Shown here in pieces: positions 1-6,478 of a stretch of DNA of 64,000 bases. The translations under genes were made by a program, and so were the position numbers. The notes under the pieces were generated by a model. That model saw only the letters and a list, made by a program, of their open reading frames with translations. It made no database searches and was not told where the DNA came from. The number at the start of each line of letters is the position of its first letter. The first letter of the stretch is position 1. Source of the stretch: Bacillota bacterium (lineage in GTDB: Bacteria; Bacillota; UBA4882; UBA10575). The stretch spans positions 61,997 through 125,996 of the forward strand of contig JAAYGG010000040.1 in NCBI GenBank assembly GCA_012727895.1. Direction: 5' to 3'.

Positions 1-851
1 TTGGCCCGGCGTACCAAGATCTTCTTTCCGGCCAGCCGGTCCAGGTCAAAGGCGTGCAAAGGCTGGTTTAACTCCCACATAACATAGTTGGTCAGATCGA
101 CCACATTGTTTACGGGCCGCATCCCGGCAGCCAGGAGCCGGGTTTTTAGCCACAACGGCGCTTCGCCCACCTTAAGGTCGTAAAAGACCCTCCCCGTGTA
201 TCTGGGGCAAAGCTCAGGATCGAGGAGTTCCACATCGATGAAGTCCTTGATCTCCCGGCCCGCCTCCTCCACCACGGTCAATTCCGGTAACCGGAGCGGG
301 CAGCCGGTCAAAGCCGCCACCTCCCGGGCTACGCCCAGCATCCCATAGCAATCGGCCCGGTTGGGGGTGAGCTCCAGCACCAGCACAGGGCTGTCAAGCC
401 CAAGGATTACGGGGAGATCGGCCGTTAAGGCGGTTTCCGGGGGCAGAACCATAATCCCTTCCGCCTCCCGGCTCAACCCCAATTCCTCTTCGGAGCAGAG
501 CATCCCCTGGGAAACAACGCCTTGAAAATCAACCTCCTCAATTGCCGTACCGTCGGGGAGCCGTGCCCCGGTCAGGGCGACCGGTACCTTATCCCCGGCC
601 TTAAGGTTCCGGGCGGCGGTAACAACGGTAATCTCGCCGTCGCTAAGCCTGACCCGGCAGACAAGGAGTTTTTCTGCTTTGGGGTGAGGCTCCAGGCTGC
701 AGACCTCACCCACCCGCAGGTCCCGGTAGGGGGCGCCGGGGTCGTCCAATTCCTCCACGGCGATCCCGGCCATGCTCATTTTATCTGCCAATTCCTGAGG
801 ATCCAGTTCCACGGGAACATATTCACGCAGCCAGTTGTAGGGAACTCGCAT
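1..851 (-). CDS. pheT: Phenylalanine--tRNA ligase beta subunit, partial (C-terminus beyond window)
   Basis: Beta subunit of the heterotetrameric phenylalanyl-tRNA synthetase, which charges tRNA-Phe in the cytoplasm. Only the first 283 codons are inside the window and the reading frame is still open at the left edge. The protein starts MRVPYNWLREYV, the usual PheT N-terminus. An EMAP/tRNA-binding-like domain follows at about residues 40-150 (VGEVCSLEPHPKAEKL), then the start of the B3/B4 core (ELTPNRADC, NNVVDLTNYVMWE). The ATG is preceded by a GGAGG box. It lies 61 nt downstream of pheS on the same strand, so it should share the pheS T-box leader. Being cut by the edge, it is not evidence of a broken gene. 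Confidence 0.97.
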   Translation of the reverse strand, partial: MRVPYNWLREYVPVELDPQELADKMSMAGIAVEELDDPGAPYRDLRVGEVCSLEPHPKAEKLLVCRVRLSDGEITVVTAARNLKAGDKVPVALTGARLPDGTAIEEVDFQGVVSQGMLCSEEELGLSREAEGIMVLPPETALTADLPVILGLDSPVLVLELTPNRADCYGMLGVAREVAALTGCPLRLPELTVVEEAGREIKDFIDVELLDPELCPRYTGRVFYDLKVGEAPLWLKTRLLAAGMRPVNNVVDLTNYVMWELNQPLHAFDLDRLAGKKILVRRA

Positions 852-912
852 CTTCTCCGGCCTCCTTCACCAAATTGCTCCAGAAAAATACCTGGCAAAG
901 CTCGAAAAAAAC

Positions 913-1932
913 CTAAAACTGCGCCAAGAAACGGTGATCGTTCTCATAGAAGTAGCGGATATCCGGAATCCCATAGCGCAACATGGCGATCCGTTCCACT
1001 CCCATGCCAAAGGCAAACCCCGAATACTTTTCCGGATCATAACCGGACATCTCCAAAACCCACGGGTCAACGGAGCCGGCGCCCATAATCTCGAGCCAGC
1101 CGGTGCCTTTACAGATCCGGCACCCTGCTCCCTGGCAGCCGCAGGAGACATCCACTTCCGCACTGGGCTCAGTAAACGGGAAGAAACTGGGGCGAAAACG
1201 GACTACCCGGTCTTTGCCGAAAATCTCCTGGACAAAAACGGTCAAAACCCCCTTGAGATCGCCAAAGGTAATCCCCTCATCCACCGCCAAACCTTCGATC
1301 TGGAAAAAGCACGGCGAATGGGTGGCATCCAGCGTGTCCCGGCGGTAAACCCGGCCGGGGGCGATGATGCGGACCGGTTCCGGGCGGAGTTTTTCCATCG
1401 TCCGGATCTGCACCGGAGAGGTATGGGTCCGCAGGAGGATTTTCTCGGTGATATAAAGGGTATCATGCATCTCCCGGGCCGGGTGCTCCGGGGGGATATT
1501 CAAAGCCTCGAAGTTGTAATAATCCCATTCGATCTCCGGCCCTTCCGCAAGGTCGAAACCCATCCCCAGGAAAATTCCGGTGATTTCATCAATCAACATC
1601 AGCAGGGGATGCGGCCGTCCCCGCCGGGGCCGTCTGCCGGGAAGCTCCACATCGATCCGTTCCTCTTGCAGCCGGGCTTCCTCCTCCTGCCGGGAGATGG
1701 CCTCTTCTCTCTCCTCGAGGATCCCGGTGAGTTCCTGGCGGAGATCATTCACTAACTTGCCAAAAAGCGGCCGCTCTTCCGGGGAAAACTCTTTCAGCCT
1801 CCGGGAGAGCTGTGTTATTGACCCCTTTTTGCCAAAGAGATCGATCCGGACCTGATTAAGCTCGGCCGTTGAAGATGTACGCGCAATTTTTTGCCGCGCC
1901 TCTTCCGCTAATTTCTCCAGTTCTTCGTGCAT
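913..1932 (-). CDS. pheS: Phenylalanine--tRNA ligase alpha subunit
   Basis: Catalytic alpha subunit of phenylalanyl-tRNA synthetase (class II). The 339-residue length is standard. The N-terminal part (about residues 1-90) is the charged coiled-coil arm that contacts tRNA-Phe. The class II core carries motif 2 ([14 protein letters not shown]) and motif 3 ([18 protein letters not shown]). The frame stays open 50 codons further upstream, but the ATG of [12 protein letters not shown] has a strong purine-rich box (GGGGAGG) 7-8 nt before it, and the extra codons run into the T-box terminator, so I chose this start. It is first in the pheS-pheT operon and regulated by the leader described separately. 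Confidence 0.97.
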   Translation of the reverse strand: MHEELEKLAEEARQKIARTSSTAELNQVRIDLFGKKGSITQLSRRLKEFSPEERPLFGKLVNDLRQELTGILEEREEAISRQEEEARLQEERIDVELPGRRPRRGRPHPLLMLIDEITGIFLGMGFDLAEGPEIEWDYYNFEALNIPPEHPAREMHDTLYITEKILLRTHTSPVQIRTMEKLRPEPVRIIAPGRVYRRDTLDATHSPCFFQIEGLAVDEGITFGDLKGVLTVFVQEIFGKDRVVRFRPSFFPFTEPSAEVDVSCGCQGAGCRICKGTGWLEIMGAGSVDPWVLEMSGYDPEKYSGFAFGMGVERIAMLRYGIPDIRYFYENDHRFLAQF

Positions 1933-2033
1933 CGCTCTGCCTCCCCCCCTGCCGGTCCCGGCGTACGCGGGCGCACGCCGGCCAGCGGCAGGATAATCTT
2001 CATAAGTAAAATTGAATTGGGTAAAATGGATAA

Positions 2034-2320
2034 TAAAAAAAACCTTCGCCTGTAAGGGACGAAAGTTTTTCCGCGGTACCACCCTTTTTAGCCGGCAAAG
2101 GCTCTCCTCGATCGCATGTGGGATTAAGCCCGGTCTTTACCGGTCTCCCACATCATCTTCTCCGGTAACGGCGGAGTTCCGGCCCGGCCTACTTAAGCGC
2201 TTTCTTGCGCCTGTTCAGCCTGCGACTCCAGAGTGAACTTCAATCGGGCTCCCGGGGAATGTTCGCAGCCCCCCATTCCTCTCTGTACCGTTTGCTCCGA
2301 CTTACTCTCTCTTTCCTCGT
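2034..2320 (-). promoter_or_regulatory. T-box leader riboswitch, phenylalanine-specific, upstream of pheST
   Basis: T-box leaders sense uncharged tRNA and let transcription continue when the amino acid is scarce. Read on the minus strand, the conserved T-box core AGGGTGGTACCGCG lies at 2085..2072. It is followed by a terminator hairpin (CTTTCG paired with CGAAGG) and a run of Ts at about 2042-2034. The stem I base pairs AGAGT (about 2308-2304) with ACTCT. A UUC phenylalanine codon at 2237..2235 sits just 5' of that ACTCT arm, where a specifier codon is expected. Core motif, terminator, codon and downstream gene all agree. Confidence 0.93.
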
Positions 2321-2341
2321 CTTTCTCCTCGCATTTGTATT

Positions 2342-2370
2342 TTTATAAATAATCAATTCACCCGGTTCAG
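2342..2370 (-). promoter_or_regulatory. Candidate promoter of the pheST T-box leader
   Basis: On the minus strand CTGAAC (2370..2365) and TATAAA (2347..2342) are separated by 17 nt, placing a transcription start just ahead of T-box stem I. The -35 is a poor match. It overlaps the end of the small yqzL-like gene, so pheST may also be reached by readthrough from the stronger promoter upstream of that gene. Confidence 0.4.
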
Positions 2371-2451
2371 AAATTCTCTATATACTAAATAGGCTGATAT
2401 CGACCCCGTAATCTTGAAGAGCTTCCAAAAAAACTCGGCGGAAAGGATCAT
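2353..2451 (-). CDS. Small YqzL-like protein (32 aa)
   Basis: A very short gene with an ATG start and the sequence MILSAEFFWKLFKITGSISA followed by YLVYREFLNRVN. The FFWKxFxxTGSIxAYLxYxE pattern is how I recognise the YqzL-like family of tiny Bacillota proteins, whose function is unknown to me. A GGGGAGGG box stands 5-6 nt before the ATG, and a near-consensus promoter lies about 50 nt upstream. A longer frame that overlaps it on the same strand runs back into the tRNA terminator and has no such signals. The gene ends just before the pheST leader, so both may share a transcript. Confidence 0.72.
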   Translation of the reverse strand: MILSAEFFWKLFKITGSISAYLVYREFLNRVN

Positions 2452-2503
2452 CACGTCCCTCCCCTTCCTTATCGACTCGGTCGAGCCATCCTTTCTTTTT
2501 TCC

Positions 2504-2532
2504 ATTATAGCACAAGCATTTTCTCTTTACAA
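2504..2532 (-). promoter_or_regulatory. Promoter upstream of the YqzL-like gene
   Basis: TTGTAA (2532..2527) and TATAAT (2509..2504) with a 17-nt spacer on the minus strand, a near-consensus housekeeping promoter. The predicted start is about 45 nt before the small gene. It lies just downstream of the tRNA-Val terminator, so it begins a new transcription unit. Confidence 0.75.
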
Positions 2533-2566
2533 GTCCCCTTCTTATGCCAGCGCGGTTCGTTTGCAT

Positions 2567-2603
2567 AAAAAAACAAGCCGGTTCCTTTGCAAGCCGGCTT
2601 GTT
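2567..2603 (-). terminator. Intrinsic terminator after tRNA-Val
   Basis: On the minus strand AACAAGCCGG pairs with CCGGCTTGTT (10 bp, 12-nt loop) and is followed by a run of Ts at 2573..2567. It sits 16 nt past the tRNA 3' end. Confidence 0.85.
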
Positions 2604-2618
2604 GCTAATGCCAAAATA

Positions 2619-2695
2619 TGGTGGGGGAGAGCGGAGTCGAACCGCTGACCTCTACGATGTCAACGTAGCACTCTAACCAGCTGAGCTACTCCCCC
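2619..2695 (-). tRNA. tRNA-Val (anticodon GAC)
   Basis: A complete 77-nt cloverleaf with an encoded CCA. The acceptor stem GGGGGAG pairs with CTCCCCC, with discriminator A. The D-arm contains AGCTCAGCTGGTTAGAG and the T-arm contains GGTTCGACTCC. The anticodon stem CTACG/CGTAG encloses the loop TTGACAT, giving anticodon GAC, which reads the valine codon GUC. It has its own promoter and terminator, so it is a single-gene unit. Confidence 0.96.
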
Positions 2696-2708
2696 GGCAG
2701 CCTCATTT

Positions 2709-2737
2709 ATTTTACCACAAGGCTGTGCCCTCGTCAA
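2709..2737 (-). promoter_or_regulatory. Promoter of tRNA-Val
   Basis: TTGACG (2737..2732), a 17-nt spacer and TAAAAT (2714..2709) on the minus strand. The predicted start is about 7 nt before the mature tRNA 5' end, a very short leader typical of stable RNA genes. Confidence 0.8.
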
Positions 2738-2782
2738 GGGCGATCTGCGGAAATTGCCAAAGGTTTTTGCAACAAATATTCC

Positions 2783-3217
2783 TTAGTTTACCCGCTCAGC
2801 CCGGCAATGGCGGCAAATTCCCTTCATAACAACCTGTACCTCCCGGACCAGGTTCCCCTCGATCTCGTCTTCTTTCTCCAGGGACAGGACCCCGGCGTGG
2901 CCAAGATCGAAAAAGGCCCCGCATTTAACGCATTTAAAATGGGCATGAGGGGTTAAATCCACTTCGTAGCGGATTTGGTCCTCATCGGTGGCCAACGCGG
3001 AGACGACCCCTTTTTCCTCCAACAGCTTCAGGGTATTATAGACTGTAGTCTTTGAGAAAGTGGGAATAACCGCTTTCAACTGGGAATAGATCATCTCGGC
3101 GGTCGGGTGCACCCGGTTTTCGGTCAAATATTTCATAACCTCGATCCGCTGGTGGGTCGGGCGAATCCCAACCTCTTCCAAGCGGCGGCAGATCTCCTTT
3201 ACCAGTTCCGTTCTCAT
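2783..3217 (-). CDS. perR: Fur-family regulator, PerR-type
   Basis: Metal-dependent repressor of the Fur superfamily, 144 residues, probably the peroxide sensor PerR. The N-terminal winged helix (about residues 1-75) holds GIRPTHQRIEVMKYL and FSKTTVYNTLKLLEEKG. The dimerisation domain carries YEVDLTPHAHFKC, with the Asp and HxH expected for the regulatory metal site. Two CxxC pairs (CVKC, CRHC) form the structural zinc site. The frame is open 16 codons upstream, but a GGAGAGG box precedes the ATG of MRTELVKE, so that start is preferred. The next gene upstream is a peroxiredoxin with a palindromic operator, which supports PerR rather than Fur or Zur. The exact subtype is inferred. Confidence 0.85.
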   Translation of the reverse strand: MRTELVKEICRRLEEVGIRPTHQRIEVMKYLTENRVHPTAEMIYSQLKAVIPTFSKTTVYNTLKLLEEKGVVSALATDEDQIRYEVDLTPHAHFKCVKCGAFFDLGHAGVLSLEKEDEIEGNLVREVQVVMKGICRHCRAERVN

Positions 3218-3309
3218 CTTCTTCCTCTCCATTTCGGGTATTTCCCGGCCTTCACCGCCGGGCATTTACCGGCCCCGCCACCCGCGGGTTCCCCAATTTT
3301 TCCTTCTTA

Positions 3310-3338
3310 ATCTTAACACAGACCGTCCTCCACCTCAA
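3310..3338 (-). promoter_or_regulatory. Promoter of the PerR-type gene
   Basis: TTGAGG (3338..3333), 17 nt, then TAAGAT (3315..3310) on the minus strand, about 90 nt before the chosen start. It lies in the 234-nt gap after the peroxiredoxin gene. I see no convincing terminator in that gap. Confidence 0.6.
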
Positions 3339-3451
3339 GCAGATATCTCCTCCCCCGCCAAACCCGGGGATAAAAAGGGGGCCGGCTCTTTTGCCGCACC
3401 CCAGTTTCCTACCGGACTCCTGTTATTCCTGCCTGTATCTGCTCTTAATCT

Positions 3452-4096
3452 CTAGGCCAATTTTTTATGGCAGAACCACCAGTCGAAACAGGCATAGGCC
3501 TCTTTCCGTTTCTTGGCGGTCTCTTCGTCAGTGGCCGGCGGGATAATCACTTCCTCGCCGATCAGTTCATTATTGGGCCAATTGGCGGGGAGGGCCACTT
3601 CATTGTCTGTGGCAACCTGCAAGCCTTTAACCATCCGCAGGATCTCGTCGATATTCCTCCCCAATTCCTGCGGGTAATAAAGGATGGCCCTGATGACCCC
3701 TTCCGGATCGACGATAAAGACCGCCCGGACAGTGTTGGTTCCCTGGCCGGGGTGGATCAAACCGAGTTTTTTCGAGACTTCGCCGGTGTCGTCGGCTACC
3801 ACCGGGAAAGAGATCTCCACCTTCAAATGGTCTTTAATCCATTCCACCCATTTGATGTGGGAAAAAACCTGATCAATGCTGAGCCCGACTAGTTCCGCCC
3901 CGAGCTTCCTGAATTCATCCGCCCGCTTTTGAAAAGCAGCAAATTCGGTGGTACAGACCGGGGTGAAATCCGCCGGGTGACTGAAGAAGATAAACCATTT
4001 TCCGTTCAGATCATCGGGATAGGTTTTTTCACCGTGGGTCGTCTTCACAATCATCCTGGGAAACTTCTCTCCAATCAAAGGTATCCTGTTTTCCAT
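3452..4096 (-). CDS. Peroxiredoxin (Prx6/AhpC-TSA family)
   Basis: Thiol peroxidase that reduces hydrogen peroxide and organic hydroperoxides in the cytoplasm. The thioredoxin-like fold carries the peroxidatic motif [12 protein letters not shown] near residue 45. The C-terminal Prx6/archaeal-type domain (about residues 150-214) ends [13 protein letters not shown], whose two Cys could act as resolving residues. The length of 214 fits the long Prx6-like group. An ATG three codons upstream sits almost on top of the GGAGGG box, so the second ATG ([10 protein letters not shown]), about 10 nt from it, is the better start. Expression is probably controlled through the palindrome that overlaps its promoter. 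Confidence 0.93.
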   Translation of the reverse strand: MENRIPLIGEKFPRMIVKTTHGEKTYPDDLNGKWFIFFSHPADFTPVCTTEFAAFQKRADEFRKLGAELVGLSIDQVFSHIKWVEWIKDHLKVEISFPVVADDTGEVSKKLGLIHPGQGTNTVRAVFIVDPEGVIRAILYYPQELGRNIDEILRMVKGLQVATDNEVALPANWPNNELIGEEVIIPPATDEETAKKRKEAYACFDWWFCHKKLA

Positions 4097-4134
4097 CTCT
4101 GCCATCCCTCCAGTTTGTAATATTTTTATTTTTG

Positions 4135-4163
4135 ATTTTAATACAAATTTGTATTAATGTCAA
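4135..4163 (-). promoter_or_regulatory. Peroxiredoxin promoter with overlapping 20-bp palindromic operator
   Basis: On the minus strand TTGACA (4163..4158) and TAAAAT (4140..4135) are 17 nt apart. The spacer is almost filled by the perfect palindrome TTAATACAAATTTGTATTAA (4138-4157). An A+T-rich inverted repeat placed so as to block RNA polymerase fits a Fur/PerR-family operator, and a PerR-type gene is next door. That PerR binds here is inferred. Confidence 0.75.
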
Positions 4164-4255
4164 TATCGAAATAAAAAATTTTTTCTGTGGCCAATCGGCA
4201 AAAAAGCCTTATTATACTGGTTTTTTCTTGAATAAAAAAATTTTTTAAAAAACCC

Positions 4256-4284
4256 TTGCATTATTTTTTCTTCTGTGTTATAAT
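4256..4284 (+). promoter_or_regulatory. Promoter of the structured small RNA
   Basis: TTGCAT (4256-4261), 17 nt, then a perfect TATAAT (4279-4284) on the plus strand. No coding gene follows on this strand for about 10 kb, so it most likely drives the structured RNA ending at 4437. Confidence 0.75.
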
Positions 4285-4290
4285 GATTTA

Positions 4291-4437
4291 CACCTTGAAA
4301 TACTATTTCAAGGTGGAGCGTTACGACGCTCTGGCGCCAGCGGCTGAGTAGTCGCTCGCTTCTCTTGACCACGCCGGCAGTCAGAGAAGGGAAAACAAAG
4401 TTTAAATCATTGACCACCTAACGCGGTGGTCTTTTTT
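4291..4437 (+). ncRNA. Candidate stand-alone structured small RNA (about 147 nt, family not recognised)
   Basis: A predicted transcript with its own promoter and terminator and no plausible reading frame. It contains consecutive hairpins. The first, at 4291-4315, pairs CACCTTGAAA with TTTCAAGGTG. The second pairs GAGCGT with ACGCTC around TACG. The third pairs AGCGGCT with AGTCGCT around GAGT. The fourth pairs CTTCTC plus TGAC with GTCA plus GAGAAG, around a 10-nt loop, with one bulged T. A single-stranded purine-rich linker leads to the terminator. A segment near the 3' end (TAAATCATT) could pair with AATGATTTA at 4282-4290, but that stretch overlaps the -10 box, so the pairing is doubtful. 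I could not match it to 6S RNA, SRP RNA, tmRNA, RNase P or a riboswitch class I know. Confidence 0.62.
4412..4437 (+). terminator. Intrinsic terminator of the small RNA
   Basis: GACCACC pairs perfectly with GGTGGTC around a 6-nt loop, followed by six Ts at 4432-4437 on the plus strand. Confidence 0.88.
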
Positions 4438-4586
4438 CTATCCTCTTGCTGTCTTTTTTTTACATTGGTCTTCCCGGCCGCCACCATTTATCCCCGGGCA
4501 TAAACAAAACTCGCAAAGGACTAAAGAGCGACCAGGAGAAAACTCCTGCCTGCCGACCCTTCCCCGGTCCAAACCGGGCTGTACAG

Positions 4587-4619
4587 AAAAAAAGCCCCGG
4601 CTTCTGCCGGGGCTTTTTT
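4587..4619 (-). terminator. Intrinsic terminator after the hydrogenase operon
   Basis: AAGCCCCGG pairs with CCGGGGCTT around a 6-nt loop, with A and T runs on both sides, so it can work in both directions. It lies 56 nt past the hydA stop and would end the minus-strand hyd transcript. Confidence 0.88.
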
Positions 4620-4674
4620 AGACTGGGCTTTAAGCCGGGCCCGCCACCTTTTCCAGTCCGGACCCGGTGTCCCG

Positions 4675-6420
4675 CTACACCTCCGCTGCTTTTTCCGGGT
4701 ATTTCACGCGCTTGGTGTATTGGGTATGCAAGAGATGATGGGATTTCTCCCCCAGCGGCTTGCCGAGGAATTCCTTGTAAAGGGTTTGGACCGCCGGGTT
4801 TTCGTGGGATTTACGCAACGGCATGCCGGCGTCCGCCCGGTAAATGGCGTTGATCCGCTTCTGCCGGATCTCCCTGGTCGTCGGGATCGGCTGCCCGCCG
4901 CCGCCGATACAACCGCCCGGGCAGCACATGATCTCGATGAACTGGTAATCGGCTTTTCCTTCGTTAATCAAATCCATCAGTTTTCTGGCATTACCCAGCC
5001 CGTGGGCCACCGCCACTTTGACCTTTTTCCCTTTCAGGTCGACTTCCGCTTCCTTAATCCCTTCCAACCCGCGGACGTCGGTGAAGTCAAGGGAAGCCAA
5101 GGTTTCCCCGGTAACTACTTCATAAACGGTCCGCAAAGCCGCTTCCATTACCCCGCCGGTGGCGCCGAAGATCAGCCCGGCGCCGGTGGAGATCCCGAGG
5201 GGATCGTCATACTCTTCCTCAGGCAAGTCACTGAATTTGATCCCGCTCTCCCGGAGCATCCGCCCCAGTTCCCTGGTGGTCAAAACCGCGTCCACATCGG
5301 GATAACCCGAATCGGTCATCTCCGGGCGCTGGCACTCGAATTTCTTGGCCGTACAGGGCATGATGGAGACCACATAAATATTGGCCGGGTCGATTCCCGC
5401 CTTTTCCGCGTAGTAAGTCTTGGCCAGGGCGCCGAACATCTGCTGCGGCGATTTACATGTGGAAAGGTGCGGCAAGAGATCCGGGTAAAAGTGCTCAATA
5501 TACTTGATCCAGCCGGGACTACAAGATGTAATCATCGGCAGGGTTCCGCCTTTTTCCAAGCGTTCCAGCAGTTCGTGGCCTTCCTCCATAATGGTCAGGT
5601 CTGCGCTGAAATCGGTATCAAAGACCTTGTCAAAGCCCAAGCGGCGCAGGGCGGCCACCATTTGCCCGGTAGTCACCGCGCCCGGCTCCAGCCCCATCTC
5701 TTCGCCGATGGAGACCCGGATCGCCGGCGCCGTCTGGACCACCACATGTTTATCGGGGTCGGCCAGAGCCGCCCAGACCCGCTCGGTATGGTCCTGTTCG
5801 TAAATGGCGCCGACCGGGCAGACCAGCGAGCATTGGCCGCACTGGACGCAGGCGACGCTTCCCAGATCAACACCGCCGGCCGGGGCGATGGTGGTGTCAA
5901 ACCCCCGGTTCACCGGGTATAAGGCCCCTACCCCCTGCACCTGGTGGCAAACTTCCACACAACGCCGGCAGAGGATACATTTGGACGGATCCCGCACCAA
6001 GGCCGGGGTGGAGATATCTTTCTCTTCCGCCCTGACCCGGTGGGGGAATCTCAGTTCGCGGACGCCCAACTGATCGGCGAGGGTCTGTAATTCACAACGC
6101 TGATTCCGGATACAGCTCAGGCAATCCTGGGGGTGGTTGGAGAGCAGGAGCTCCACATTGACCCGGCGGGCCTGCCGTACCCGGGCCGAATTGGTGTGAA
6201 CCACCATCCCGTCACTGACCGGCTGGGAACAGGCGGTCTGCAAGGTCCGGCTGCCCTCCACCTCCACCACGCAGACCCGGCACATCCCTTTAACATCCAG
6301 ATCTTCGTTATAACAAAGAGTCGGAATCTCAATCCCGGCGGCCCGGGCCGCTGCGAGAATCGTACTGTTCTTTGGTACTTGCACTTCACGACCGTCAATG
6401 GTTACTTTTACCGTTTCCAT
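4675..6420 (-). CDS. hydA: [FeFe] hydrogenase catalytic subunit (alpha)
   Basis: Catalytic subunit of a multimeric NAD(P)- and ferredoxin-linked [FeFe] hydrogenase that evolves or oxidises H2 in the cytoplasm. Domains in order over 581 residues: an N-terminal [2Fe-2S] domain (Cys 36, 47, 50, 64); a His-Cys [4Fe-4S] site (His 96, Cys 100, 103, 109); a two-cluster ferredoxin domain (Cys from about 148 and from about 191); then the H-cluster domain with TSCSPGW (298-304), MPCTAKK (354-360) and MCCPGGC (498-504). All H-cluster cysteines are present. The start is the ATG of METVKVTI, with AAAGGAA 9 nt upstream; a GTG three codons earlier is too close to that box. It is last in the hyd operon. Whether the complex bifurcates electrons is inferred from the family. 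Confidence 0.96.
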   Translation of the reverse strand: METVKVTIDGREVQVPKNSTILAAARAAGIEIPTLCYNEDLDVKGMCRVCVVEVEGSRTLQTACSQPVSDGMVVHTNSARVRQARRVNVELLLSNHPQDCLSCIRNQRCELQTLADQLGVRELRFPHRVRAEEKDISTPALVRDPSKCILCRRCVEVCHQVQGVGALYPVNRGFDTTIAPAGGVDLGSVACVQCGQCSLVCPVGAIYEQDHTERVWAALADPDKHVVVQTAPAIRVSIGEEMGLEPGAVTTGQMVAALRRLGFDKVFDTDFSADLTIMEEGHELLERLEKGGTLPMITSCSPGWIKYIEHFYPDLLPHLSTCKSPQQMFGALAKTYYAEKAGIDPANIYVVSIMPCTAKKFECQRPEMTDSGYPDVDAVLTTRELGRMLRESGIKFSDLPEEEYDDPLGISTGAGLIFGATGGVMEAALRTVYEVVTGETLASLDFTDVRGLEGIKEAEVDLKGKKVKVAVAHGLGNARKLMDLINEGKADYQFIEIMCCPGGCIGGGGQPIPTTREIRQKRINAIYRADAGMPLRKSHENPAVQTLYKEFLGKPLGEKSHHLLHTQYTKRVKYPEKAAEV

Positions 6421-6478
6421 GCAGGTCACTTCCTTTCTGGATTTCGAACATCGATGCGCAATTCCTCAAACCGCCCGG

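Noticed and set aside
2378..2614. A 78-codon minus-strand frame between tRNA-Val and the T-box
   Set aside because: Its 5' part is the tRNA terminator, and the promoter and ribosome binding site fit the 32-aa YqzL-like frame instead.
4282..4409. A closing stem for the small RNA from AATGATTTA with TAAATCATT
   Set aside because: The 5' arm overlaps the -10 box and probably lies before the transcription start, so I did not count it as part of the RNA.
4160..4417. An 85-codon minus-strand frame across the small RNA
   Set aside because: It lies on the complement of a promoter, hairpins and terminator and has no ribosome binding site.
4720..5922. A 400-codon open frame on the plus strand opposite hydA
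   Set aside because: It mirrors hydA in another frame, has no ribosome binding site, and its protein has the Pro/Gly/His/Arg-rich look of an antisense frame in G+C-rich codons.
6421..6478. A frameshifted remnant of the HydB C-terminal ferredoxin domain
   Set aside because: The gap is only 58 nt and no CxxCxxC pattern appears in any frame.
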